Source: Callorhinus ursinus (lineage: Eukaryota; Chordata; Mammalia; Carnivora; Otariidae). Taken from it: DNA of 64,000 nucleotides. The notes beneath the pieces were generated by a model that worked only from the letters and a program-made list of their open reading frames with translations, was not told the origin of the DNA and did no database searches. Location of the stretch: positions 8,395,845 to 8,459,844 of the forward strand of contig NW_020312968.1 of the NCBI RefSeq assembly GCF_003265705.1, read 5' to 3'. Made by a program: the position numbers and the translations under genes. Positions within the stretch are counted from its first letter, which is position 1; every line of letters starts with the position of its first letter. Shown one piece after another: positions 41,843 through 56,300 of this stretch.

Positions 41843-43009
41843 ATCTTTTTTGATCATTGCACCATCTTCAAATGCATTGGGGTAACCATGACATGAAAAT
41901 TTCCATCATTGAGCCCATAACTGTTCCATGAGATCAGTAACAGTTCCGTAGATTAAGGGTCATAGCAGAACTTCATCCAGGGAGACCTGGAAGTAAGAAA
42001 TAATGAATTTATATTCCCATAGACTGACAGCCCTGGGTTCAAACCACATGACTTGAAAAGGATGTTAAACTTCCTCTGGGTGGATTACATGTATATCAGG
42101 GACATTTCATTGCCTTCTGTGGATGCTCTAACCTGTTTGGACTTTCTACGACCTGTAGACTCAACCAATGAAGTAAAAGACCATCCAAAATACAAATATC
42201 AAATTCATGATCAGTTAACTTTGGACTCTAATGACCAGCCATTTTTCAGAGGCTCTCAGCTGAACATGTTGTTTGAAGTTTTCCCTACCTTTTAAAGAAT
42301 TTCCCTTCTAAAAGAATAGGTTGTGTGATGAAGACAATGCAGTGTAAACATCTGCCCTCTCCTCGTCTTTTGAAATGGCCTGATACAAGTTGGCTATCAC
42401 TGAAATGTTTGTCATGCTTGGTACTAAAAAGTCGCTTTGTCAATCAAGACAATAATGGAGTCAAACGAATAATGTTGGGGGAGTAGAACTAACGTTAGCA
42501 AAACCTGTTTCTAGGTAGCTGCCTATCTTGTTTATCTGACTTATTTTCCAATTCAAGCTAGGAGCCTTTTTCTCTTTGGGGAACGCACTCCTTTATGCAT
42601 TAGGATGACTTGTTCAGGGACTGGGGCAGCTCCTGTAAACAATCCACCATTCCAGTAAGATCTCCTAGGTTCTTTTACATTCAGGGAAGCATGCTGAGAT
42701 CTCTTTTCGGATTTGAAAGATTTGTGTTGCAAATAGTTGGCATTTTGGTCTCAATGTCGGCAAAATCTGCTGTTGTTGGTCAGATCTAATAGGTTATTCT
42801 CATGATAACATAGACCTTCTTCATGCGACCCAACCTCTTTCTGGCTTCACTGCTAAAGGAGTGTCTTTCCGTATCTTTTCATCTGTTGTTTTTCTAGTTT
42901 CTCCTTCCATCATGCATGTGGATCTTCTGCTCCACCCATTCCAAGCTACTTACAGTTTCCCATAAATGACATAGTGACATACCTCGTCAGATGTGTTTTC
43001 CTCCTGTTT

Positions 43010-43410
43010 TGACATTTGCTGAAATTCCAACCTCTTCCAACTCTAGTTATTGACAGAAAGCTACATTCCAAGCCTCAGCTTGAAAATCTTCTCTTCTGTG
43101 AAATCTTATCATAACAGACACACACAGACACACACACACACATGCACGCACGCACACTGTGATTCTTGTAGGCTCAGTTATTTGTCCCATAACTCCTGTT
43201 GCCACAGTGCCCCGTGTAAGTTGGCGTAAGAGGCTCTGTCTCTTCCGGCAGAGTGCTTATCTGTCTGCCTGCACCATCCCCTCCGTCACCTGTAGATTGT
43301 GAGCTCCTTGCGAGCAGATCCTGAGTCCTACTCATCTTTGTCATCTGGCAACCCTAGCACAGTGCCTGGTACGTGCAGGTAGGTGCTCAATAAATGTTTA
43401 TTGTAAACAT
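43010..43410 (+). repeat. L2 LINE 3' end with internal (CA)n
   Basis: 'agattgtgagctccttgcga', 'agcacagtgcctggtacgtg' and 'aggtgctcaataaatgttta' are the classic L2 3' end. A (CA)n run with CACG variants lies at about 43,117-43,157. Confidence 0.75.
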
Positions 43411-45134
43411 CAATCCATGTTTTTCTGGCCTTATTTTTAGCTCTGGTTTCCAGCCTGACATAAAAATGTAATAGAGGAGCTTAGATGTTGAAAGCTACAA
43501 AGGAAGGACATGTAATAAAGCAATAACTCATAGACAGACTCCGGGAAGAGAAACGCATAGGAACATGTACAGGCAAAGACCATCGTGAAGACTTCTGACT
43601 GTCATGGGCATGAAAGCATTTGTCCTGGAAATTTGAATGTGTTCCTGTTGACTCGTGATTCTTGTTAAATTGTTGCCATCATACGAACTCAGAGAGTTGA
43701 AGGATATGTAATTTTTGTAGCAGCCTACGCCATGGTGGCTTCATTATTTCCATTTGCACAGAAAAAGAAATAAGTATTGATTTTCCCCCACTTATTTAAA
43801 GTGATAATTGCCCATGGCTGCTTTTCCGTCTAGATTAGGATCAACCATTCAGTAGAAATGCATAGCTAACTTTAGAAAGTTAGGCAAACATGAAATAAAT
43901 GGCAGAACTTATGCTGACCGAGTACTTTTCTGCCATAATCAACAATTTTACAGTGGGATATATTTAGAGAGAATAAGGTATCTCATTCTCTAGGGGTCTA
44001 AAAAAAAAAAAGTGGGCTGAGATTTTAATTTGCTTGTAAGACCAGGGAATTTGTCATAGGACCCCTCCAAGCCCCTTCCCAGAATTTCAAATAATATGGC
44101 TCTCCCTTCAAGTATTATTTGGATCATTTCAAACCACTGAAACTGATGGCTAGAGAAGTGAAGTCGGTTTCAGATAGGCTTGAAAAGTGACCAGAAATAG
44201 GGTTCCCAAGGTGTTAGTAATAAAATTACTAATTTTTTTATCTATCAGATATTGTGACAGAATACAAATCTTTTAACCTTGAACCCTCAGCAAAAGATAT
44301 TAACCCCTAAGGAAGAAAAAAAAAAAAGGGGGGAGGAAAATAGAGATGTTACGCCCTAATACCAACCAAATAGGCAAATGGTTGATTTTTTTTTTCTTTT
44401 CTTTTTTGGCATCCAGAGCTGAAACAAACAAGCAGCTCTTCCCCTCAATGAACAGGCTGTCCCTGTTCCACAAGGATGCCAGATTTCAAAAGCTGCATGG
44501 AGTTCCACATGCCATGGCCCTGCAGGGAAACACTGAGGTCCTAAATCTCAGGCAGTGGAATCAACAGCGCTTGTTGGCTAATGAGCCTTGGCGTCTTGGC
44601 ATCCACATGGGGTTCTGTGGGCAATTCCTGCTGGAGCGAGGGAAGATGAAAAAAACACAGGTGCGCCTTTGCTCAGCCGGGGGCGTGAGGATTGAAGAGT
44701 CAGCTTTTCTGGTCATCAAACAAATCTGAGCTGAACGACTCATTAGCAGCATTTCTTCCACATAGGAAGTAGGGACCGGCTCGGGAGCATATCAGAATTT
44801 ATTAGGAAATCATGGGGGAGATTCTGAAAGAGACAATTAAGCATGGTGTGCCCACATCAGGAGTTGGGGGAGAGATAGAAAGTTCTCCTCACCCGTGTAT
44901 TTCCATCCCTGGACTCGGTTTCCATGGCATGCACCGAACAGGATTTGTCTTGTTCTGTCGACTTACTTCTTTCCATTATTCAAGTAATAAGAACTGTGGT
45001 AGTGAGTATGAATTATGGTTCATAAACTTAGGTATGTAGGAAATGTCATGTAATAAAAATTTTCCTTAATTCAAATAAATCCAATTCCAAGCCCTCTTTC
45101 CATCTAGTTTTGGTGAATTCAATCTCAATCTTTT

Positions 45135-45265
45135 AGGTCTCTCTCTCCTTCCCCCTCTCACGCTCCCTCTCTCTCCCCTCCCTCTGCCCCCCCCCACCTC
45201 TCCCCTTCTCCTTCCCTCCTTTCCTGTCTTCTCCCTCTCTCTCCTCCTGCCTGCACTCTCTCTCA
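45135..45265 (+). repeat. Pyrimidine-rich (CT/CCT)n tract
   Basis: About 130 nt of nearly pure C/T. Its complement creates an Arg/Gly-rich open frame on the minus strand (45,066-45,425), which I regard as spurious. Confidence 0.93.
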
Positions 45266-45489
45266 GGCTGACAGCATACCTGGGAAATTGGGAAGGGGCC
45301 TCATACTTTCCCTCAGCCAAGGTAACCATTGCTGCCATAACTGCCCCAGCCTGCATGGTCCCTCCCAGGCCAGGCAGAAGGCTCAGGAGCTCCAGTGCTG
45401 AGCAGAGTCCCAGGGTGCACCTCACAGTGATCCCCCTCAGGCCAGGTGTCCATGCTCATCACACCCTCCTGGAGCTTGCATCTGGGTGG

Positions 45490-46690
45490 AAGGAAACAGG
45501 AAATAAATAAGCAAAACATATAGCGTATTACATAGTGATAAGCGTTAGGGAGATTAAAAGTAAGTAAAAAAAGGGAGCGGAGGAAGGAGCTGCAATTTTA
45601 AACAAATAGGTGAAGGCCTCGCTGGAAAGGAGACATTTGAGTGAGGACCTTAGGAAGTGAGGGAGCAAGTTATGGGACATCTTCAGGAAGACCGTTTCTG
45701 GGACAGCAATGAAAAGGCCCTGAGGCAGGAATGTAGGCAACATGATTGGAGAACATCGGGAGGCCTGCGTGGCCATGTGGATGGAACAGGGAGGAGAGGA
45801 GCAGGAATGGAGTCTGGGGAAGGAACGAGGGCCAGATCCAGTGAGGATGGTAAGAACTTTGACTTCTGCATTCTCCCTATATGAAATAGTAGCTTGCAGA
45901 GTTTTGAGCAAAGGAATAAGTGTTCTTATATGTTTCAACAGCATCACCTTACCTACTGAGTTGAGTAGGCTTCCCAGGGAGTGGGTGTGAAAGCAGAAAC
46001 ACCAGTCAAGAGACCATGGCAATAATCCAGGCAAAAGCTGGTGGTGTTTAGACTAAGGGTGGTAGCAGTTGAGGAGGTGAGAAGTATATGATTCAGGCTA
46101 TAATTTGAAGGCAGAACAGTCAAGATTTACCATTAAATTAGCTACAAGTTGTGAAAGGGAAAAGATGAGTCTAGGATGACTCCAATTTTGGGGGGCTGCC
46201 CAGCTAGAAGACTGTGTTGAGGCTGTGGGGATGGGAATGGTATGAGATGATATGAGGAGCTTACCTTTGGGCATGTCCGATCTGAGGCATCTCACGGCCC
46301 ATGTGGCAATGTTAAGAGGAGCCCAGTTGTGCAAGACTAAATTTCAGTGGAGATATTCGGTCTGGAGATGTAAATGTGGAGGTTGTCTGTGTGTAGCCAG
46401 TGTATGAAACCATGCTGGTAGGTGGGATCATCCAGGGAGTGTGTGAGGAGAGGAGAGTAGGGGACAGCAGAGGACCAAGAACTGACTCCTAAGACAGTCC
46501 ATCTACCAGAGGTCAGGGAAATGAGAGAGGAGCAGCAAAGATGAAGAAGGAGCAACCCACGATGTAAGGAGAGGGAGCTGTCCGGAAGCCAAGTAAAGGA
46601 CATATTTCCAGGAGGAAGGAATGGCCAACTGGGTCAAGTCAGAAGAGACGTGGGAACTGACAGGGAGACTGTGAGTCCCTTCTTCCTGTG
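45490..46690 (+). repeat. Ancient purine-rich dispersed repeat (longest copy)
   Basis: 'ggagacatttgagtgaggac', 'aaaaggccctgaggcaggaa', 'taatccaggcaaaagctggt', 'gatgagtctaggatgactcc' and 'aggaatggccaactgggtca' follow, in order, one well-known high-copy mammalian repeat whose family name I cannot give with confidence. It is non-coding. A further piece lies at about 51,240-51,480. Confidence 0.55.
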
Positions 46691-47271
46691 TCATCAGCTC
46701 CCACTTCTCCCTATCAGAGACACTTGCCTTCCCCTCTTTCTCTTCAAGACATTGGTGAGCTCAGGTTCTTAACAAAAGCCATGCAGTGAGTTCACCCTCA
46801 GGCCAGCAATGCCAACTTTCCCTGAGGAAAGACAGCCCAGTGGGCCCTTTTGGAAATAAAGAGAAAGAGAAACAAATGGAAAACAAAATATGAATTAATT
46901 AGTAACTCAACGAATGATCATGCTACACAGAAACTTATTATTTCTAGGCAAAGTACCAAGTAGAGAATACATTCAATATAGGTAAATAATCAGCGGTACA
47001 GCGAAACCCCTACTGAAATAGGATGAAGTGGGAAGCCATTCGTCTTTAAATAGTTGGTTCTAGTGGCTGAACGGCAAGACAAGCAAATATCTTCCAGTAA
47101 GGGCCATGTTTTCTCAATGGTATACAACGAAACTGGATGTCATTGCTTGGCTTACACGGTCAGATTTCCAGCTTGGTTAGTTTCTCATTGATCATGGACA
47201 TACTCAGGCTTGGCCAACTAACAGATGTTGCCTCATAGGAATCATTTTTAATCACAATAGTTAGACCAAAA

Positions 47272-47495
47272 GGTTGGCAAACTACAGACCGTGGGCCAAA
47301 TCCAGCATGCCATCTGTCTTTGTAAATAAAGATTTATTGGAACACGGCCACATCCATGCTCGTTCTTCTGTGTACCATCTATGGCTGCCTTCACGCCACA
47401 GTGGCAGAGTCGAGGGCTTACAACAGAGGGCTGTCTGGCCTGCAAAGCTGAAAATACTATCTGGCCTTTTGCAGAAAAAGTTTACTGACTCCTAG
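47272..47495. mobile_element. hAT-like non-autonomous DNA transposon
   Basis: GTTGGCAAACTACAGACCGT, TAAAGATTTATTGGAACACG and GCAGAAAAAGTTTACTGACT are the ends and middle of a common mammalian DNA transposon remnant with inverted GCAAACT / AGTTTACTG-type ends. Family not certain. Confidence 0.7.
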
Positions 47496-47640
47496 TTTGG
47501 ACTTTTTAGACTACTGGAAACATAACATGGGTGTTTCAGTCCCACTCCATGGCTTTCATCGTAAGTTACTGCGGGGGACACAGCTTGGATTTCACTTCTT
47601 TTCGTCCATGGAAGTCTCCTCAACTTACAGCTTAATGCTG

Positions 47641-47765
47641 GGGTGGTGGTTCTCAAAGTGTAGTCTGTGGACCAGCAACAATAGGAACTTGGGACCTTGT
47701 TAGAAACGCACATTCTCAAGTCCCATTTTAGACCTACTTAGAAGCTTTGGGTCATTCTGATGCAT
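47641..47765. mobile_element. MER5-like (hAT-Charlie) remnant
   Basis: GTGGTTCTCAAAGTGTAGTC, TGTTAGAAACGCACATTCTC and GGTCATTCTGATGCATG match the MER5 pattern; the far end is eroded. Confidence 0.7.
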
Positions 47766-48784
47766 GCTACACTCAAAAGCCATGCGCTAGAGCAGACACT
47801 GATCAGAAGAGCTAAGAACTTGACATGGCATCTCTACACACCCCTCTCAGGGATAATTTTCAGTGCACAACCTAGTTGTTTGTACATTAGCATTAGGGTT
47901 TTAAGAACAGTGCCTGGAGGGCCACTTTCTTATATATAACATTAGGGTCGTGCCCTTTCTAAGATGATGGTATTAGCACTTACTATTGCAGTCAAAGGAT
48001 TCTTGGTGGCAGAGTAGGAAGAAGCCCAGTGGCTGTTTCACACAAACATGACAGAGTAGGATAATGAGTGAGTGATTAAGGACCCAAAGTACCATTGGAT
48101 GCCCCTGGGCCATGACCGTCTGCCGATTCCTCATCCCAGCACTCCAAGGTGTTTAAGTGATAGAGTGTAATGAGGTATTTATTTATAAGAGAGAAAAGTA
48201 GAAGTGATTTATTTTCGGCACCATCAAGGATATGCTAGAATGAGAAAAACTTTAAGTCAGTATTTTCCCCCTCCAGGATTTATGCAGGTGCTGCCAGATT
48301 GTAGATGCTATTTTCCTTTGCTTAATGATCTAATCCTTCCCTGGAGCTGCATCCCTCTGAGTACCTAACAGGAAGGAATATCTCTGATAATGAATAGCTG
48401 TGGTCTAGAAGGAACTGGAAACCTGATCCCAGGGAATCACAGAGGGGCAGCAGTGAGTCTTGGCCTTATTAAGCCAGGAAGAGATGTAGCAAAGGAACAG
48501 TGAGCAGACTTGGGCCCCTTTCTAAATATCTGAGGGTGGCATCCATGTTTAAAATCTTCCAGAAACGAGTTTGAGATGCTAAGACATGAAAAACTTAGAG
48601 TGATCTTATGTACTGGTTTGTCCCAGACCAGATAGTTCTGGCTTATACCTGTCATCCCAGAAAAACTATTAAGGATTGATGACCCCTTCCCTTGCAAAAG
48701 TGTCCTGGTCTTTGAATGCTAAGTCATATGGTCACCCCTGTGAGAGATAACCCAGAAGAGTACAGTGTCCAGACTCTGCATTTC

Positions 48785-48965
48785 CTAACAAGGCCCCTGT
48801 TTGAAACCCAGTTCAGATAGGCAGTTTATTCTCTAGGCCTCAGTTTATTTAACTATAAAATGGGGATAGTAATATCTCAATCATAGGGTTGTCAAGCAGA
48901 CTGAGTCAGCCAGTGCAACCCACCTGGAGGCTGCCACACCTGGTAGGTGCTCAACACCTGCTCCT
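48785..48965 (+). repeat. MIR-like SINE, sense
   Basis: 'ctaggcctcagtttatttaa', 'ctataaaatggggatagtaa' and 'tggtaggtgctcaacacctg' follow the MIR consensus order. Confidence 0.7.
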
Positions 48966-51900
48966 TCGCCTAAGAGAAAAAGAAACTGCCTTCAGCCTCT
49001 TGGCTGAACAGACTTCACTACATGAGGTCATTCGCTTTAACTCAGAAATTCCTAAGCGACCTTGTTTGGGTTCCATTTGTAACTAGGTTTTTTTAGCATA
49101 TTGTTAACTGTTGTTTCCCTTTCAGGAGCTATAAAAACATAAATAAAAAAAAAAAACTGTCTTTCAGAGAAGGCCGTATTTGCACTTGAAAAATAATTTC
49201 ACGTTCACAGGTTTGAACTAGAGGCTCAAGTGTGTTAGATGCTCTGCTGCAAAGTGAAGGCCAGAAAGAGAAATGACAGTATTGTAATTCATGATGTTGG
49301 AGCTTGAGAAAGCCCAATAAATTATACATCACCCTTGATGGGACAAGATTGAAATTGACTGAGAGTCGGACACCAGAGTCAGGCAGATGGAGATCAAAAT
49401 ATCATTTTTATTAATGGTGAAGTTGTTGGAAATAATGACTTAGTGTGAGGGCCAAAGGGGTTTGCCTACTCGCTTCAGCCTCCAGATAGCCAACCAGAGA
49501 AGAAATTTGTGTCTACAAAAGACACCTTTACTAACAGCACTGACTGGCACTGGTCCATGGAGGACAAGGAAGAAAGAAGCTAAATTCTCTTCAGTGGAAG
49601 GCTGTGAGTAGATTTATTCTATCTGACTGAGAAACATGGCCAGACATTGGTCACCACCCATGAAGTTGCTCAATTTTATATGTGGAGAGGAGTAAAGGAA
49701 GGACAGGGGGCTAGATGCATTGCCCTAATAGACCTGCGTCCACACAGAAACTCGAAACCAGGGGAAAGAAGCTTCCTCGTGACGTTGTCATTCATATTTC
49801 TCACTGAGCATTTAGTCACAATAAAGATTTGATTAGACTTGACACATTGTCTTTTAGGAAAGATGCCCAGATAATCAAATACAAATTTATCATTTCTCCC
49901 AACTGCTGGTCGGAAATTGGACTAAATGCCATTACTAGATCCCAAATAATCAGAACACTCCCTTTGTCTCGTATGTGATAGGGCAGTCGGTTATTTTAAT
50001 AACTGTGGTGGTGAATGAAGGTCACTCTTAGCCTACAGCACCTTAGTGGCTGAATCATATGAATCACCTCAGAGGGAACAGAATTAGGTTGTCATTTCAG
50101 TCCTGAAGTTCCCTATTCGTTTCATCTGGAGGAAGTAATAGCTTTCGTGGATATTGTTCCAGCAAAGGGAAGAATGTAAACCTCTATTTACGTCTTTCCC
50201 CCTCCATGGCCAGAACACGTTGTCACTCCAGCTGGGTGCGATTCTGAGAAACAATGAGCCTTCATTTTAAAAGTACAAGGCACGTGAGCCGATTTGGCTC
50301 TTTGAGTCACTAAGAATCTGGACTCATCCAGACCTAATCCAAATGGACCAAGTGAAATATGAGCACCCACCTGGGTGACTCAGCATCTTCTTCTCTAGGT
50401 CTCTGACTACTGCTGCTTCCCGTTAGTTAAGGCCTAGGAAAAGCCAGCATGAGGCCACTTTTGAACCATTTATGGTTATCATCTCTACTGTCAGCCGGAC
50501 ACATCAATAGTATTGAGATAAGGCACTCAGTCCCTTTATAACCACCAATTTATCCCTGTCCCTTCAGCTGTGCTGCTCCCAAAGTCTAGACCCCAGACAT
50601 TGTGCATTTTAATTTTGTTTTATTTCACAAGTACTTAAACTACCTTCTAAGTGTGAAGCACTTTGGAAACCAGGATATTGCCTAAGAGGGTCCTGTCCCA
50701 AGAAATTTAGAATCTAGTGGGTAAAACTTTCATTAAAGCAAGACAGAATAAAATAACTGCCAAAAGGTAGGTAAAAGAAAAACAAATCAACAATGGACTA
50801 CAAAGGAATGAATGATTAATACTACCCAAGGGAGCTAGGAAGTGCCTCAGGAATTAGTAACATTTGGACTGCACTTTGAAGATGGAGTTGGGGGGGTCTC
50901 TGAGGGACCACAATACATAGCACCTGTCTTCCTCATCCAAATTCTGAACAATTTGAGAAATACAAAAAGTACTTGATGGGACTCAAAATACCAGTTTTTG
51001 TTGTTGGGCAAGTTAGCAGACGTGGCTTTAAGTCTGTTAGTCAAGTGGGCCTAGGGGCTCCCCCAAATCAGATAGCATCCCACAAGGAGCCTTCACCCCC
51101 CATCCCAGCACTCACAGCTTTGGGCACAGGGCCCCTGGAGAAACTGGGAGACCTCATTCTTCTTCATGAAGCCAGGAGTGGGAAGAGATACTTCCCTCTA
51201 AAAATTAGGATGTCTAGGAATCCTAGATGGCAGATCATGATGATAGTCTGATGAGACTAGAATTAGGGTGAACAGAGGGTTCTGGAGGGAGCTGAGGCTG
51301 CAGATGGAGGCTAGGGCCAGAACGTGAGGAGCCTTGCCTGTCACATGAAACATGTGAGCTTTTGTCTATGAGCAACGGGAACCCACTAAAGATGGCTATA
51401 GAGAAGACAGTGTTTATGATGGTAACTAGCTGGTGGTGATCATTGTGAGGCAGGGAAATCAGGATGCACTTCTGGGAGTCCACAGGAATGAGCATACCAA
51501 TGAACATAGAAACTGGGCATTTGGAATAATTCCTGATTCCATGAGAATTTAAATCAAATCTCAGCGCCCTGGAACTCAGGCCAGTTGATTGAGGGGAAAT
51601 TGCTTATGTCAGAAAACATCAAAAACTTTCTGTGGAAATAATTATATTGTCATTTAACCTATAAGAAATCAGGAGATACTTGACGGTAATGCAGTGCCCT
51701 GCCTTCCTGCCTTCCTTCTGTACCCCAAGTTTTAGGGAGCATCTACCCTGTGTAGAGCCCTGTATGGTGTGCAGGGAATACCGAGATAAACCCACCTAAT
51801 GGAGAAAAGAGGTGCCTAAACATGTCATTAATGAGCTAAAACTTCAGGATGAAAGGTGCTATGAGAATGTTTTTATTTATAACAGAGTAATTGATGGACA

Positions 51901-53323
51901 AAGTTATAAAATATATGCATTGGCATGGGCTTTTAAAAAAAACAAATGCTATGAGGAAACACAAGTGAGAATGGTTAATTCTGCCCGGTGGGGCAAGGGG
52001 GAGGGGGCTCAGGGAGACTTGTCTTTGAATCTGAGAACTGAAGGATGAGTATGAATTCCTCACAGAGAGTAAGTCAAAAAGAACATTCCCTAAAGAGAGA
52101 AAAGACCTTTTCACATTTGGGGCAGGAAGAAGTAGTTGCAGCCTGTCTCAACTAATACAGAAAGGTTTTTGGTTTTTGGTTTTTTTTTTTTTTTTGGAAG
52201 GGCAAAGTAATACACATGCCACCATTTTGCCATTACGGGCAATTATTGCTCTTTCCTACCGTCTCTCTCTCCTCCCACCTCTGTCCGGCCCTGGGGGCTG
52301 GGTCTTTCCATGTTTTGTTTAATCCATAATTCCCTGGCCTGCTCTGCTGCCTGCCAATTCCATCCAGAAGCCAAACGAACTTGTATGGGCCGTGGACCCT
52401 GGCACATTTATCAGGGAGGATAGGCAAAGTATTATAAGGTAAAATGAGTTAGAACCACTCTGATTACCTTACATCTGAGAAGGCAAGGGATGCCTTTTGA
52501 TGTGGGGATTTTGAACAAAGTAGAAACTAAGAAGACTCTAGCTTTGTTTGGGTGACTTTTCTTGTAAACTTAGATCAGTTACATTAAGACATTGAGCCTG
52601 CAAACAATGACCTCAAAGAAAACACTGGCTCTTTCCTTTTATGAAAATAATACTTGCACCACAGCCCCTGGGATTGGCTGTTCCCTTTCTATTGAAACGA
52701 TTCACAGAGAGTGCTACTTGCATGTCCTGGTAATAAGCGAACGTTAATAGCAGGATATTTCAATCAGAGCTGGCTGGCCATAAGGGAATAACTGTTTCCC
52801 ATTGACTAAGTCAAAGGCCAAGTTCCTTCATTAGCATATAATATACTTGGAGTGGGTTTATGGGTTTTTGTTCTTTGGCATTTACATCTTTGTCCAACCC
52901 ACGGAACTCAAAAGGCTTTCCAAGCTGGTTGAGGAGAGGCCCAGGGTAGAAGGCATTTGGGGAGTAATACAAGAAGTCACCTAACCCCCCTCCAGAAAGA
53001 GTCACCTACCCCAAACCAGAAAGTTTTAGCCTTTTGGATACAAGATAAAAAAAAATTTGTCTTCCTGAGCATATTATTGGTCCGTGTGAGAGAACATTCA
53101 AACTTTGGAAAAACGTGTTTCAGATTTGTTAGTGCATCCTTTTGATTTAAACATACGAAATGCATTTATTTTTCTTTCATCCTCATGAATATTTACGTAT
53201 ATTTAAAGTAGAAATCTTTTATAAGCTTAATAAATATAAATAAGAATCTTTATATTTGCGTTTGTTTAACAATATGGTTCTCAAGTGCCAGACTCTGTTT
53301 TATAAATAATGACTAATTATAAA

Positions 53324-53377
<54 letters not shown>
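53324..53377 (+). repeat. (CT)n(CA)n microsatellite
   Basis: About seven CT units followed by about twenty-one CA units. Confidence 0.96.
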
Positions 53378-53382
<5 letters not shown>

Positions 53383-56300
53383 CATTGCCCTCACTCAGGT
53401 CACATAATCTCTTCTCCTTGGTACCCTCTGTCCCTTCCTTTCTTCCTGAATACACTCCTCTCTGCTTGCTTAAACACCCTTCATGATCCCACCAGAGCCA
53501 CGGTTCATGGAGGCTTCACTCCCCACCAACCCACTTTCCAGTTATTCACTCCAGACCTAAGGATCTCCATTCTCATTCCAGGAAGGCAAATGTGGCCCAC
53601 GGCAGGTCTGCAATCTACCTCTAGTCCAACCAGCTTTGAAAGAAGGCAAATAAGGCCAACCTTCTGTGGACGGGTCAATTCTGTGACAGGCGAGTGTGGA
53701 CATGGAGGACATGACAGGTGTTTCTAGTACACGTGCCACAGTGTACCATGACCAGCCATGGCTGGTCTACAGGATACCTCACTTAATCCACTCATCCACC
53801 CTCCCAGTCTGTCCTTTGCCCTCTGACGGCTGGACAGAAAATCGAAGCAAGACTATCTCCGAAATGAAAGCCAGCTGGCGGGAGCTAGTACAGAATTCCT
53901 ATGAAAATACTGGTGGCGTTGATAATGCACAAAATAGATTAGTTCAACAGTATTGAAAACAAGCTGGACAAGAAGGGTTTTGCCATATTAATTTGATAGA
54001 TTCTGCATTCTCTGTCCCCCCAGGAAAAGAAAGGCTACACCATCAGCTTTCAGTCATTTATCACTGAGAGAGGCTTTCCCATCAATTCGAACTCTGTATC
54101 TTTAGTGTCTTAACAACCGCCTGTCTCCAGCCAAATTTGCTGAGATTTTAAATGGCAAGGTAAAATACACATGGCTTATTGGCATTAGCTGTAAACAGGA
54201 AGGACTGTACAGGGAGGGGACCCATTACGTTAAATATCAGTAAGGGAATTGCCATAGGAATTGGTGAATAGGAAAGGACATTTAAGAAATTCGCATTATT
54301 TTCCCCCTACCTAGTCCTAAAGGGAATTGGAAATTTATATGTTGGGAAGTCCCAACCACCAGGAAAGACCCCAGCCATCTTTCCAGGAATTTCCTTCCCA
54401 CTCGAGAACCATAAGTATCCAGAAGTGAAGCATCTTGTTGTGTGTGGCTTTATTTTTGCTGCCTGAGAATTTGTGTGGTACTTTATATCTCCAAATGCTT
54501 TCCTAAGCATCAATTTAGGTGCAGAATTATAGTGGCAAAAAGATATAGTAATTACAATGACGCTCAGGAATGGTTTGCAGGGTTTGGCATTTACCAATTG
54601 TTACATCACCGGGATTCACCAACAGAAAATTGGGTTTCTTACCCATTTCCAAATAAGGCCAGCCACATTCCAGTTATAGTTCCGTCGTCTTGAATAGATA
54701 GTATATTCTACCTCTAAACATGAAGGCAATACCCAAAACATCTGCTTCCACAGGAGACTGAAAAGATCTTTTCAGAAGAAGAAAAAATGTTCTCTTATGT
54801 CATTTCCTAGATATTTTCTTGGGCTTGCTCTGTTCCTTGGTAGCTCAATGATTTCCAGTTGTGTTCCCTTCCGCAAAATACAGGATATTAAAATATTCTC
54901 TTTCTGGACAATAATATTCTATAGTCGTATAGAACACTGAATATTCAAGTATTATGAATCTTCCTAATGATAAGAAGCACCTTAAACTTAATAAACAAGA
55001 ATAGTGTTAAGTGTTGTCAGTTGAACACAAGTGATCACCAGATTTATGTACTTTTTATCAATCCACAATTTCTCTGAACATAGAAGAGATTCACTAAATA
55101 GATAAGAGCATCAAGAATCTCTATCTGTTGAAAGCTGTGTATTATGCCAACTTCAGCCACTACTTCTCAAGTAGGTAGCAAATTGGTGTCCATTAAAATG
55201 AGGCAAACAGCTTACTGCTTCTCTTCCCATCACTATAGTAATTGCTAATGTCCCCCAAGTCTGTGCAAGGTTCTGTTTGAAAAATGCAAAATCTTAGGCA
55301 GTTGCTGAGTTTTTATGGCTTCATTGTGTAGTCCAAATACAGAAGATAGTGACCAGTGTTCTGTTGGTAGAGGCCAACCATTGAACCAAAGACCAGGTGA
55401 TTGAAGTGAGAAGTTGGATGAAGGGGACATGTTCAATGCTTTAAAATTTTATGCCAATTTTAATTATGTAACTTTAAAATTGTGAAACATAAAATATACT
55501 GGTAAAGTCCTACCATATACATAATTTCAATGCATGTGAGTTCTCCACACAAACTTCCAAATCATCAAGAATCACATAATCCCAGAGGTGTCAAGGCCAG
55601 TGAATTAACTGTGTTCATGTTATTGCTGCACAATTTCAGGGGCTTGACAGAAATACCCACCCACCATTGACAGACTCAGTCTCGAATACATTAAGATCTT
55701 CAGGAAGCCATCTCTCACAGAAAGTTTGAACCCTCCTTTCTAAATGGCTTCTACTGTAATAATCATATGATCTCTAGCCTACATCATTATGACCTCCCTG
55801 AGATCAACCTTCTATTCTCCATCTTCATGTAAATATGAACCATTTCCCAACAGAAAATAAATTATTCCTTAGGCCCATAGGCATTTTAGATCATATATGG
55901 TGATGTTGACATAAAACCAAAGTGTTCATTTACTTAATCAAAATTCTCACATTATCCAGGCGTTTCACTACAACAGGCTGAATGTTTTCACAAGTGCCTG
56001 AACTGATCATAGATTATGATCTCAAGTCAGCATAAAGAAAGAAGGTGGGGGGGCTTTTGGAATTTTAAGACTTTCTCCTATTCCTGCCACCTCCCTTCCT
56101 CACAACACCCAACCCAGTTTTTGCTGAAGCCAATTTTGACACTTTCTGCCTCATTGGGAGCCCAAGCTAAAGGACATAGCAGTCAGAACAAACTGTAACA
56201 AAAGTCCAAGGGGTTATTTTCTGCAAAGAACAATGAATTGGGGTTCAGTTTGTAATTTGAAAGCCCTAGCTCAACTTGGAATGTTATAGAATGTAGCTGT

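Noticed and set aside
44346..44729. Plus-strand 127-codon open frame in intron 8
   Set aside because: Includes a T-run translated as phenylalanines and no known motif; no acceptor or donor in a matching phase that I could support.
45066..45425. Minus-strand Arg/Gly/Glu-rich open frame of 119 codons
   Set aside because: Arises from the CT-rich tract; low complexity and no domain.
45528..46034. Minus-strand open frame of 168 codons
   Set aside because: Lies wholly inside the ancient dispersed repeat on the opposite strand; chance frame.
50363..50392. Possible SINE head (CACCTGGGTGACTCAGC)
   Set aside because: Only about 17-20 bases resemble the head; no tRNA B-box, CT tract, tail or target duplication follows. 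Treated as chance, so the SINE-free block stands.
52811..53005. Minus-strand 64-codon frame with protein-like composition
   Set aside because: No family recognised, no splice or promoter context, and short. Not supported as a gene, though a translated search could test it.
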